A DNA stretch of 9,317 bases from Gammaproteobacteria bacterium (GCA_027858635.1 JAQICG010000040.1:1-9317); one strand, 5' to 3'; shown: positions 1-5,906, counted from the first letter of the stretch. Numbers and translations are program-made. Notes: a model not told the origin generated them from the sequence alone.

Positions 1-82
1 GTGCTCTTGATCTTTTTTTACATATTAAAAGTCAAAGGTAAAGCTCCTAACAAATCGCTCAAGTTCGCGCAAAAAACGCGCA

Positions 83-106
83 GGACTCGGCATAAAGCGC
101 CGAGCC
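83..106. repeat. Short stem-loop just outside the RAYT element
   Basis: CTCGGC (86-91) pairs with GCCGAG (99-104) around a 7-base loop. Allowing A85 to bulge, GG at 83-84 also pairs with CC at 105-106. A smaller CGCG/CGCG pairing lies just before it at 67-80. There is no T-tract after it, so it is not a typical intrinsic terminator. Its position 20 bp outside the left end of the RAYT element suggests a REP-like hairpin, but no second copy is visible in the window. The rest of 1-126 shows no credible gene. Confidence 0.35.
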
Positions 107-126
107 TCTTAGCTAGAACGTCAAAG

Positions 127-151
127 GGGTCAGGTCTTGCTTTTTGCCTTT
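127..151 (+). repeat. Left 25-bp inverted repeat of RAYT element
   Basis: The sequence begins GGGTCAGGTCTTGC and is the exact reverse complement of 994-1018. Pairing fails at the next base on both sides (126/1019 and 152/993). It ends 21 bp before the transposase start codon, so it lies in the gene's leader and could serve as recognition site and as a control element. Confidence 0.9.
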
Positions 152-172
152 CCGCCATGCTAGCCTCTCCCC

Positions 173-1015
173 ATGTCAAGACCGTTAAGAATAGAATTTG
201 CAGGCGCGCTATATCATGTCACCTCTCGCGGTGATGGTCAGGATGATATATACCTTGATGACGACGACCGAAACAACTTTCTGGAAGTGTTGAGCGATGT
301 CTGTGATCGGTTCAACTGGGTGGTTCATGCTTATTGCTTAATGACCAATCACTATCATTTGCTCATAGAAACACCTGGTAGCAATTTATCTAAAGGTATG
401 CGTCAGTTAAATGGTGTCTATACACAACGATTTAATCGAAAACATAATCGAGTTGGGCATGCTTTTCAGGGGCGGTATAAAGCCATTATTGTTCAGAAAG
501 AATCCTATTTATTGGAATTAGCTCGATATATTGTATTGAACCCCGTGAGGGCGCAGATGGTGAGGTCAGCTAAAGACTGTCCATGGAGTAGTTACAGGGC
601 AACAGCAGGGTTTACTAATGCTGAGAAATGGTTAACTGTAAACTGGATTTTATCATCCTTTGCGCGAAAAAAGACGGATGCTGTTATTTTGTATAGGGCT
701 TTTGTTTCAGAGGGTAGGAACCAACCAAAGCCCTGGGACGAATTAAAAAATCAGATATATCTAGGTGATGAAGAATTTATAGATGAGATGCAGTGCAAGA
801 TATCACCAGAAACCAATTTAAGTGAAATCCCCTCATCTCAGAGAAGACAAGTTGCCAAACCTCTTGATTACTACAAAAAAAAATATAGTGATAGAGATGT
901 GGCAATACTAAAAGCCTATGAAAGTGGTGGTTATAGCATGAAAATTATTGGTGATTATTTTGAATTGCATTATTCATGGATTAGTCGTATTTTAAAGGCA
1001 AAAAGCAAGACCTGA
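173..1015 (+). CDS. REP-associated tyrosine transposase (RAYT, Y1_Tnp family)
   Basis: A 280-residue HUH single-strand DNA transposase of the RAYT branch of IS200/IS605-like enzymes. The N-terminus RIEFAGALYHVTSRG is the family opening strand. The metal-binding HUH motif is H60-Y61-H62 in MTNHYHLLIE. The likely catalytic tyrosine is Y119 in RYIVLNPVRA. FQGRYKA (98-104) and WSSYRA are further family signatures. Residues about 242-280 form a C-terminal helix-turn-helix-like segment (YSMKIIGDYFELHYSWISRIL), seen in longer RAYTs. All key residues are present and the frame is intact, so it may be active. The ATG at 173 places the conserved N-terminus correctly, but the preceding bases (CTCTCCCC) offer no Shine-Dalgarno site, suggesting weak translation. 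The last codons and the TGA stop lie inside the right inverted repeat. The gene is AT-rich compared with the symporter and nhaA genes. Confidence is high for the family, lower for present activity. Confidence 0.95.
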   Translation: MSRPLRIEFAGALYHVTSRGDGQDDIYLDDDDRNNFLEVLSDVCDRFNWVVHAYCLMTNHYHLLIETPGSNLSKGMRQLNGVYTQRFNRKHNRVGHAFQGRYKAIIVQKESYLLELARYIVLNPVRAQMVRSAKDCPWSSYRATAGFTNAEKWLTVNWILSSFARKKTDAVILYRAFVSEGRNQPKPWDELKNQIYLGDEEFIDEMQCKISPETNLSEIPSSQRRQVAKPLDYYKKKYSDRDVAILKAYESGGYSMKIIGDYFELHYSWISRILKAKSKT

Positions 1016-1018
1016 CCC
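994..1018 (-). repeat. Right 25-bp inverted repeat of RAYT element
   Basis: Exact reverse complement of 127-151. It encodes the last residues of the transposase (KAKSKT) and includes its TGA stop at 1013-1015, so the end of the element and the end of the protein are constrained together. Confidence 0.9.
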
Positions 1019-1060
1019 TCATTTACTCTGACCCTCATTTACTCATTTACACTCATTTAC
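1013..1060 (+). repeat. Small tandem array at the right end of the RAYT element
   Basis: A 16-bp unit TGACCCTCATTTACTC occurs twice without a gap (1013-1028 and 1029-1044). A 10-bp unit ACTCATTTAC then occurs twice (1041-1050 and 1051-1060), and a partial ACACTCATT follows at 1064-1072. The first unit overlaps the right inverted repeat. ATTTACTCTGACCC within it resembles a second end motif that I recall beside other RAYT genes, so this may be a pile-up of end sequences that grew by slippage; that reading is inference. Confidence 0.85.
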
Positions 1061-1120
1061 ACTACACTCATTGTTTTAGATAGCCGTAATTTTTACTTTT
1101 TATGGATAAGGTTTTCCACT

Positions 1121-1540
1121 ATGCTTGAATACATTTTGTTTCATATCAAACCCTTTCAGTTATTCGTCGATTGGTTGAAGACAAAAGAAATTTCATTTGA
1201 AACTGAAATCGATGAAGATAATTATCTGATAAAAATTCCTGAAGACATTGATGATGATTTACTTGATGAAGTTGATGAAAAATATGATGCTATGATGGAT
1301 ATGAATCAAAAAATTGTTGAGGATCAGGAAAATGAAGATCAGCAGGGTTATCATATGGCAGGCATTGTTGTGACTTTGAAGGATGGCACTGTTTCTTATG
1401 CAGATGTTGACCCCGGATTGTTAGGGCGAGTCATGAGCGCGATTTCACCTGAAGAATTTGGTCAGATTGTTGCCACTATTGCTGATGCCGTTGAAACGCC
1501 ACAACCTAAATCGTATTGCCAGAGACAGAGAGAGCAGTAG
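1121..1540 (+). CDS. Acidic hypothetical protein (139 aa)
   Basis: I do not recognise a named family with confidence. The protein has three visible parts. Residues 1-30 are a mixed, partly hydrophobic segment (EYILFHIKPFQLFVDWLK). About 30-75 is a very acidic stretch rich in Asp and Glu (PEDIDDDLLDEVDEKYD). About 76-125 is a more regular alpha/beta-looking part (GIVVTLKDGTVSYADVDPGLLGRVM and SPEEFGQIVATIADAV). It has no signal peptide, membrane helix or enzyme motif, so it is probably a soluble cytoplasmic protein. The ATG is preceded by TAAGG at 1107-1111, a usable ribosome site though at long spacing. It stands alone between the RAYT array and a non-coding stretch, in AT-rich DNA. The protein-like composition and ribosome site argue that it is a real gene. 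Confidence 0.75.
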   Translation: MLEYILFHIKPFQLFVDWLKTKEISFETEIDEDNYLIKIPEDIDDDLLDEVDEKYDAMMDMNQKIVEDQENEDQQGYHMAGIVVTLKDGTVSYADVDPGLLGRVMSAISPEEFGQIVATIADAVETPQPKSYCQRQREQ

Positions 1541-1645
1541 GACTTCATTCTTTAGAGATCAAGGGGGCAGACTCGTTGATGAAGAGCTGCTGAGTAAGTT
1601 GTCTGACATGTTTCTTCAGGCCATCGACCCTGAAGGGCTTAAATG

Positions 1646-1671
1646 GTGCTTTTCATAAAGCACGATTGTGC
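1646..1671 (+). other. Competing stem-loops 3' of the acidic protein gene
   Basis: GTGCTTT (1646-1652) and AAAGCAC (1657-1663) form a perfect 7-bp stem with loop TCAT. The GCAC of the right arm can instead pair with GTGC at 1668-1671 around loop GATT. The two folds exclude each other. No T-run follows, so this is not a standard terminator. It may be a 3' end structure for the gene ending at 1540, 105 bp upstream. Nothing else definite is seen in 1541-1805. Confidence 0.4.
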
Positions 1672-1862
1672 AATAAAGACAGCACGTTGCACCATTTTCC
1701 CTGAAATTTTCTATGCGTCCAGCGTCGTGTTAGGTTATAAATGCCTCTTTCCACACACCGCCCGAGGCTATCTGATTGTCCACGACCTATTTAACGTAGG
1801 TTCCAATTGATGGCGATGTCTTTGATCGCATCTGCGAGGCACTGAAGGATCAGGGTTATATT

Positions 1863-2435
1863 GTGCTCGACGAAGTGTTTACTATCGAGCAGTTGCAATC
1901 GCTATTTATCGATATCAAAGATACTGATAGTGAGTATTTTCATCAGGCCGGGATTGGTCGGGAACAGGTACATCAGCTGAATCAGTTTGTACGCCGTGAC
2001 CGCATCTGCTGGCTGGACATGTCGCACCCGCCCACCCGGTTTTATCTGCAATGGGCGGAGCAGCTGCGCAGGCATCTGAATCGGGTGCTGTTTCTCGGGC
2101 TGTTCGATTACGAAAGCCATTATGCGCATTACCCCGCCGGGGCATTCTATAAAAAACATCTTGATGTCTTCAAGGGTAATTCTAATCGTCGCCTGTCGAG
2201 TATTTTATATCTGAATCCCGCCTGGCAGCCCGGTGATGGCGGTGAACTGGTTCTGTATGCGCCGGATGATGGCCGGATTCTGGAAACGGTATCGCCCGCA
2301 TTTGGCTCTATGGTTATTTTCCTGAGTGAAGAGTTCCCGCATGAGGTACTGCCAACCCGATGTTCACGTTATAGTCTGACTGGATGGTACAGGGTTAATG
2401 CCACGACGGCGGTTAATCTGGACCCGCCTGCCTAG
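1863..2435 (+). CDS. 2OG-Fe(II) dioxygenase, prolyl-4-hydroxylase / SM-20-like
   Basis: A cytoplasmic-type non-haem iron enzyme that would couple 2-oxoglutarate decarboxylation to hydroxylation, probably of a prolyl residue in a protein; relatives in pseudomonads modify elongation factor Tu. Counting from the GTG at 1863, the iron ligands are H99 and D101 (YKKHLDVF) and H160 (FPHEVLPT), and R169 (SRYSLTGWYR) should bind 2-oxoglutarate. SSILYLNP and GDGGELVLY are core-strand signatures, so the catalytic domain is complete. The start is uncertain. Reading back in frame, the residues before the GTG (FDRICEALKDQGYI, then VLDEVF) look like the conserved N-terminus of the family, but an in-frame TAG at 1797-1799 closes the frame and no ATG, GTG or TTG lies between. 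ATT at 1806, preceded by TAGG, would give about 209 residues. The annotated start is therefore a conservative minimum. The next gene follows after 49 bp. Confidence 0.88.
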   Translation: MLDEVFTIEQLQSLFIDIKDTDSEYFHQAGIGREQVHQLNQFVRRDRICWLDMSHPPTRFYLQWAEQLRRHLNRVLFLGLFDYESHYAHYPAGAFYKKHLDVFKGNSNRRLSSILYLNPAWQPGDGGELVLYAPDDGRILETVSPAFGSMVIFLSEEFPHEVLPTRCSRYSLTGWYRVNATTAVNLDPPA

Positions 2436-2484
2436 CAGCAAGTATTGTAGTTTTTCAACATATTTTATTACGTGTAACCCGGTT

Positions 2485-2781
2485 ATGAAAAAGACATTCA
2501 AGTTAAGCCATGAAAAGATCAAGACACCGAGGCTGGTGGAAGCCATTAAGCATGAGGTGAGTAAATATATAAAACGGGAACGTAGAAGGGCCTTGCCGGA
2601 AGGCGATGACTACTGGGATTTTGACTGCCGCTATGGCGTTGATGAGGCCAGCAGTGAGGCTATTCATCTCAGCGAGATTAACAAGTGTATAAGCCAGGCT
2701 GAATCGCAGCAGCTGGAATCCTTTTATCTGGAAGTGATGGTGAAGCCCTGCCGCCGTAAAAATCCGGCTCAGGAAGAATAA
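2485..2781 (+). CDS. DUF6172-like small protein (98 aa)
   Basis: The opening MKKTFKLSHEKIKTPRLVEA and the segments KHEVSKYIKRERRRALPEG, DYWDFDCRYG and IHLSEINKCISQAESQ match my memory of the DUF6172 family of proteobacteria, whose role is unknown. The protein is basic in its first half, has no signal peptide or membrane segment, and ends in a short charged tail. The frame is open upstream to 2398, but that part overlaps the dioxygenase gene and does not look like the family, so the ATG at 2485 is preferred; it has only a poor ribosome site. It lies 49 bp after the dioxygenase stop on the same strand, so the two may share a transcript. Confidence is high for a real gene, moderate for the family name. 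Confidence 0.88.
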   Translation: MKKTFKLSHEKIKTPRLVEAIKHEVSKYIKRERRRALPEGDDYWDFDCRYGVDEASSEAIHLSEINKCISQAESQQLESFYLEVMVKPCRRKNPAQEE

Positions 2782-2801
2782 GGTTTTGGAGGCAAAGAGC
2801 A

Positions 2802-2837
2802 ATGATGTTTGATTTTCGTAAGGCGCTTAAAAAATAA
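2802..2837 (+). other. Possible 11-codon mini-ORF with strong ribosome site
   Basis: GGAGG at 2788-2792 is one of the best Shine-Dalgarno matches in the window. It stands 9 bases before ATG at 2802 (a second ATG follows at 2805). The frame encodes only MMFDFRKALKK before TAA at 2835. It could be a leader peptide ahead of the mipA-like gene, or the surviving start of a gene lost by deletion. Nothing beyond the ribosome site supports translation. Confidence 0.25.
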
Positions 2838-2842
2838 ATCCG

Positions 2843-2880
2843 TCATCAGGGTACAATGTTATAAATTGTGAACCTGATGA
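2843..2880 (+). promoter_or_regulatory. Dyad in the leader of the MipA-family gene
   Basis: TCATCAGG (2843-2850) mirrors CCTGATGA (2873-2880), and inside it ACAAT (2853-2857) mirrors ATTGT (2865-2869) around GTTATAA. The right arm ends 7 bases before the ATG at 2888, where the ribosome would bind. TATAAA at 2860-2865 in the centre could be a -10 box, although no convincing -35 is seen. It could be an operator over a promoter, or an RNA hairpin that hides the ribosome site. Confidence 0.5.
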
Positions 2881-2887
2881 AATTGTC

Positions 2888-3694
2888 ATGCGAAAAACAT
2901 TACTCAAGACGCTATTTTTGCTCATCACTTTATACTCCTCACAGTCAGCCGCACAGGATGTCATTTGGGATCTGGGTGCGGGCGCGGCGACATTTAATCT
3001 TAGTCTGTATCCGGGCTCTGCGGACAAGATTAATTATACGGTGCCAATGCCTTACTTTACGCTAGTGGCTGAAAAGCTGGAGATAGATCGGGGCATTCGG
3101 ACTTTTCTTTTCAAAAGTAAACGCATAGTGCTGGATCTGAGTCTGGGGTTTGGTATTCCAGTGGACAGTGAAGATAGCGGCGCTCGGGAGGGCATGCCTG
3201 ATCTTGATGCGATCGCGCAACTAGGGCCCTCGCTGGAGTTTGTTCTGGTCAAGCCGACGAAAGATCGAATGAGTCTGAATTTCGAGCTGCCGTTAAGAGC
3301 GGCCGTGGCCACGGATCTCACAAGTAGCAGTCATGAAGGCTGGTTGCTGGAGCCGCAGTTCAATCTTGAAAAGCGCAGGCTGTACAAGTCAGGACTGGCG
3401 ATGAAGTTCACTCTGGGGCTTAATTATGCAACGCGCGATTTCCATTCTTATTATTATGATGTGCCGTCGATTTTTGTCACGCCATCAAGGCCCGCTTATG
3501 TTGCGGATAAGGGCTATAGCGGTGCGTTCGCTAACCTGAGTGCCAGCTGGCGTGAAGGCAACTTGATCTGGTGGACCTTGTTGCAGTACCGGAATCTAAA
3601 TGGAGCGGTGTTTGAGGACAGCCCACTGGTTGAGCAGAAGCACTCTTATCTGATCGGTGTCGGTTTTGCCTGGGTGTTTGCACAGAATTTGTGA
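2888..3694 (+). CDS. MipA/OmpV family outer-membrane protein
   Basis: A 268-residue beta-barrel-type protein. Residues 1-22 are a typical signal peptide (MRKTLLKTLFLLITLYSSQSAA) with cleavage expected near SAA|QD. The mature start WDLGAGAATFNLSLYPGS matches the family's glycine-rich strand followed by a YPGS turn. The rest alternates aromatic and polar residues, as barrel strands do, and the end (SPLVEQKHSYLIGVGFAWVF) is the family's closing strand pair. E. coli MipA, about 248 residues, links the murein transglycosylase MltA to PBP1b; OmpV is a porin-like relative. Which role applies here cannot be told. The protein is slightly longer than MipA, with no truncation. The ATG at 2888 gives the correct signal peptide. 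It lies 106 bp after the DUF6172-like gene, behind a dyad that suggests its own control. Confidence 0.88.
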   Translation: MRKTLLKTLFLLITLYSSQSAAQDVIWDLGAGAATFNLSLYPGSADKINYTVPMPYFTLVAEKLEIDRGIRTFLFKSKRIVLDLSLGFGIPVDSEDSGAREGMPDLDAIAQLGPSLEFVLVKPTKDRMSLNFELPLRAAVATDLTSSSHEGWLLEPQFNLEKRRLYKSGLAMKFTLGLNYATRDFHSYYYDVPSIFVTPSRPAYVADKGYSGAFANLSASWREGNLIWWTLLQYRNLNGAVFEDSPLVEQKHSYLIGVGFAWVFAQNL

Positions 3695-3743
3695 GTGCTA
3701 GTCCGAAGATGAATGCGGATGAATGTAGATATAAACAAGGACT

Positions 3744-3780
3744 GTCCGCGAAGTACGTGAAGGACGCGAAAAGGGCAAAG
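3744..3780 (+). repeat. Period-9 intergenic repeat, copy 1
   Basis: After GTC, nine-base units cgcgaagta, cgtgaagga and cgcgaaaag follow without gaps, then GGCAAAG. It begins about 50 bp after the MipA-family stop. Related copies lie at 3915-3944 and, inverted, at 4048-4062. Confidence 0.75.
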
Positions 3781-3804
3781 AATTAGAATTCAAAAAAACA
3801 TAGT

Positions 3805-3835
3805 CCACAGATGTACACAGATAAACGCAGATAAA
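3805..3835 (+). repeat. Period-10 intergenic repeat
   Basis: Ten-base units cacagatgta, cacagataaa and cgcagataaa follow each other exactly (3806-3815, 3816-3825, 3826-3835). I recall similar CACAGAT strings between genes of many unrelated bacteria; this was not searched. It is the only copy of this family in the window. Confidence 0.75.
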
Positions 3836-3914
3836 TCCAAATGCTTAGATTGCTAAATTACGCTGCATGGTTAATATAGTTTTATATTTTCAATAACGTA
3901 AAGATAAAAAGTAA

Positions 3915-3944
3915 GTCCGCGAAGAACGCGAAAAAGGCAAAAAC
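3915..3944 (+). repeat. Period-9 intergenic repeat, copy 2
   Basis: GTC followed by units cgcgaagaa, cgcgaaaaa and ggcaaaaac. It shares GTCCGCGAAG and the final GGCAAA with copy 1, 171 bp upstream, in the same orientation. Confidence 0.75.
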
Positions 3945-3963
3945 AATAATTATTTAAATGATT

Positions 3964-3986
3964 TTTTGCGTCCTTTACTACTCGCT
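3964..3986 (-). repeat. Degenerate inverted period-9 copy
   Basis: Read on the minus strand this gives GCGAGTAGTAAAGGACGCAAA, which aligns with gaps to GCGAAGTACGTGAAGGACGC of copy 1. Together with 4048-4062 it makes the cluster two direct and two inverted members. The match is imperfect. Confidence 0.4.
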
Positions 3987-4047
3987 GTCCTGCGCTTCGC
4001 CCTACGGGCCGGACTACGTGCGTTCAAAATACTTCCGGCATTTTAGT

Positions 4048-4062
4048 GCGTTCTTCACGGAC
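4048..4062 (-). repeat. Inverted period-9 copy (core only)
   Basis: The reverse complement reads GTCCGTGAAGAACGC, 14 of 15 bases identical to 3915-3929. The two form an inverted pair about 118 bp apart. Confidence 0.65.
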
Positions 4063-4183
4063 GGTTAAGGGATTGTGTTGCTCATAAATATACCGCCGGG
4101 GCGAAAACAGTCGCCGCAGTAAAATAGCTGGATTTGACCTTTAGCGGCGTCGCGATGATGGCGTGAACAGGGGATTGCATTGA

Positions 4184-4201
4184 ATGATGCGGCCGCCTCA
4201 T
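4184..4201. promoter_or_regulatory. 18-bp near-palindrome upstream of the symporter gene
   Basis: ATGAtGCGGCCGCcTCAT is symmetric except for one pair (T4188/C4197). It lies 180 bp before the symporter start, a possible but distant operator position. TTGCAT at 4175-4180 and ATGCAA at 4200-4205 form a second, differently centred symmetry. It could also be a chance feature of decayed sequence. Confidence 0.3.
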
Positions 4202-4380
4202 GCAAACTGGGCTCTCGCCATATCAAAAAAAAGCGTGAAGAAACGCTGAAAGATAAGGGCATTTACCTGTATACGTCGGCAGTGAAGTCGATGCCGCCGG
4301 TGTCAGTACAGGCATCAATCAGGCAGACTGACGGCTCCGCTATCATCACCATAACTATTATAAGCAAGGGACAATAATTC

Positions 4381-5778
4381 ATGATCACCACCAGTTTCCT
4401 GATTTTTATGTTGGCTTTTCTGGCTATCGGCCTGTTATCCATGTTCAAGAGTAGAAATACCCAGGAGGACTATCTGGTGGCGGACAAGTCTGTCCCCGCC
4501 TGGCTAACCGGGCTGTCTGCGGTGGCCACCAACAACAGCGGTTTTATGTTTATCGGCATGATCGGTCTGACCTACAGCACCGGGCTGTCATCGATATGGG
4601 TGATGCTGGGCTGGATTGCCGGTGATCTGATGGCGTCGCTGCTCGCGGTGGGGAAAATTCACGCCGCATCGCGTTCGGAAAAGGTGCATTCTTTCGGCGG
4701 TCTGTTGGGACACTGGCATGGAAATAATCACCATCACCTGCGCCGACTGATCGGTATTATGACGGTATTTTTTCTCACGCTTTACGCTGCTGCGCAATTG
4801 AAAGCTGGCAGCAAGGCGACGCAGGTGATGCTGGACTGGGATCCTTCCACCGGCATTGTTATTGGTGCCATCATTGTGCTTATCTACAGTACCGCCGGTG
4901 GACTGCGTGCCTCAATATGGACTGATGCGGCACAGTCAATAGTGATGATTTGCGGCATGGCGGTGCTCATAGTCGGTGGCATTCAGATCGCCGGCGGCTG
5001 GGATAGCGCGATACACAAGCTGACCCAAATCGAACCGGATTATCTTGACTGGTTCCCCGATAGCTCAGTGCCGGAAATATTGCTGTTTATCACCGGCTGG
5101 GTGTTTGGGGGCATAGCCGTAATCGGACAGCCGCACATCATCATCCGCTTTATCAGTCTGGATGACCCACGCCACATCAACCGCATGCGCGTCTACTATT
5201 ACAGCTGGTTCACCCTGTTTTACAGTGCGACTATCGCAGTCGGGCTGTTGAGCCGCATTGCTTTCCCGGAGACGGCCAACTTCGATGCCGAACTGGCGCT
5301 ACCGACCATGGCGCAAACCGTCATGCCGGATGTTTTCGTCGGACTGGTGCTGGCGGCGCTATTTGCAGCCACCCTGTCGACGGCTGATTCGCTCATCCTC
5401 TCCTGCTCCGCCGCGCTCACCCGCGACTTCATTCAGCATCCCGGCAAAGTGCATTCGCTGATTGTTGCCAAAGTGGCAACACTGGTTATTCTCACCACCG
5501 CCGCGGTTATCGCCCTGACCGGCACACAGACGGTGTTTGCCCTGGTGCTGGACGCCTGGGGCCTGCTCGGCTCAGCCTTCGCGCCGCTGATTATCGTCTA
5601 CTCGCTGGGCTATCGCGCCTCACAGAGGTTGGCCATCAGCATGGTCATCATCGGCATCGCCTGTTTTCTGGCGTGGCAACAACTCGTACCGGGCGGGCTG
5701 ATATACAGCGTCGCCCCCGGAATCCTCTCCGGCCTGCTGTGTTTTGTGGTGGGCAGGAAAGTGCTCGACAGAGCGTAG
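4381..5778 (+). CDS. Sodium:solute symporter, SSS (PutP-like) family
   Basis: A 465-residue inner-membrane carrier that would take up a small solute with Na+. It is hydrophobic throughout with about 12 membrane segments. TM1 carries LSAVATNNSGFMF, where A49 and S53 match the sodium and substrate positions of E. coli PutP (Ala53, Ser57); N52 replaces Met56, which contributes mainly backbone. GGLRASIWTDAAQSIVM is the SSS signature, GQPHIIIRF resembles PutP's GQPHILARF, and AATLSTADSLILSCSAALTRD supplies the second sodium-site residues (Ala, Ser and Thr of AATLST). E. coli PutP has 502 residues; the C-terminal tail here is shorter. The substrate is not proven: proline is the first guess, pantothenate or another organic solute is possible. 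An unusual histidine cluster (GHWHGNNHHHLRR) lies near residues 110-122. AAGGG at 4366-4370 sets the start at 4381. The gene converges on nhaA. Confidence 0.9.
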   Translation: MITTSFLIFMLAFLAIGLLSMFKSRNTQEDYLVADKSVPAWLTGLSAVATNNSGFMFIGMIGLTYSTGLSSIWVMLGWIAGDLMASLLAVGKIHAASRSEKVHSFGGLLGHWHGNNHHHLRRLIGIMTVFFLTLYAAAQLKAGSKATQVMLDWDPSTGIVIGAIIVLIYSTAGGLRASIWTDAAQSIVMICGMAVLIVGGIQIAGGWDSAIHKLTQIEPDYLDWFPDSSVPEILLFITGWVFGGIAVIGQPHIIIRFISLDDPRHINRMRVYYYSWFTLFYSATIAVGLLSRIAFPETANFDAELALPTMAQTVMPDVFVGLVLAALFAATLSTADSLILSCSAALTRDFIQHPGKVHSLIVAKVATLVILTTAAVIALTGTQTVFALVLDAWGLLGSAFAPLIIVYSLGYRASQRLAISMVIIGIACFLAWQQLVPGGLIYSVAPGILSGLLCFVVGRKVLDRA

Positions 5779-5840
5779 AGAGCCAGCGTGATGGAGTCGA
5801 AGATAGTTTGAAAGTGAGAGGGCAGGAAGCCCAAAACAGG

Positions 5841-5862
5841 CGCAGAGTCGCTGAGAAAACAT
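5841..5862 (+). repeat. Period-8 intergenic repeat, copy 1 (degenerate)
   Basis: Units cgcagagt and cgctgaga, then AAAACA. It belongs with the copies at 6004-6032 and 7569-7599, and lies 62 bp after the symporter stop. Confidence 0.5.
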
Positions 5863-5882
5863 AGAACCACTCTCACCCTGGG

Positions 5883-5904
5883 CCTCTCCCCCCTGATGGA
5901 GAGG
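5883..5904 (+). repeat. CCTCTCC/GGAGAGG stem-loop
   Basis: CCTCTCC (5883-5889) pairs perfectly with GGAGAGG (5898-5904) over an 8-base loop. The surrounding TCACCCTGGGCCTCTCC is of a type I recall as a dispersed repeat in other proteobacteria (unsearched). Confidence 0.5.
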
Positions 5905-5906
5905 GG

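Larger units (their letters stand above)
127..1018 (+). mobile_element. RAYT element (IS200-like, REP-associated transposase) with 25-bp inverted ends
   Basis: This is an 892-bp unit: one Y1-type transposase gene enclosed by a perfect 25-bp inverted repeat (127-151 and 994-1018). The ends carry the motif GGTCAGGTCTTGC, which I recall beside RAYT genes in other gammaproteobacteria; that recollection was not searched. RAYTs are single-strand HUH enzymes, usually domesticated and immobile by themselves, that act on REP-type hairpins. No target duplication is seen, and none is expected for this class. The inside is AT-richer than the symporter and nhaA genes, which fits an acquired element. What is inferred is the exact boundary, since the ends are defined only by the inverted repeat. 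Confidence 0.8.
3695..4380. other. 686-bp gene-free region with dispersed short repeats
   Basis: No convincing gene is present. The left half (3744-4062) holds period-9 and period-10 short repeats listed separately. The right half (4063-4380) has GC-rich dyads: CGCCGC at 4112-4117 with GCGGCG at 4144-4149, and an 18-bp near-palindrome at 4184-4201. Weak reading frames at 4180-4377 (plus) and 4065-4262 (minus) lack recognisable domains. AAGGG at 4366-4370 is the ribosome site for the symporter gene at 4381. Part of the right half may be decayed coding sequence, but I could not identify a parent. Confidence 0.6.

Noticed and set aside
1..234. 77-codon plus-strand frame at the window start
   Set aside because: It runs through the left inverted repeat and into the transposase gene, lacks domain character, and is explained by the RAYT gene in another frame.
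3744..4062. CRISPR array
   Set aside because: The repeats are adjacent or irregularly spaced, differ in sequence, and have no uniform spacers or cas genes nearby.
4065..4262. 65-codon minus-strand frame with a CGDC segment
   Set aside because: The cysteine pair hints at a zinc motif, but there is only one such pair, no ribosome site was found, and no family is recognised.
4180..4377. 65-codon frame ending 3 bp before the symporter gene, with AGGGGA before a TTG
   Set aside because: The ribosome site and position are suggestive, but the sequence has no domain, no hydrophobic segment fitting a transporter partner, and begins inside a palindrome. Left as non-coding pending homology evidence.
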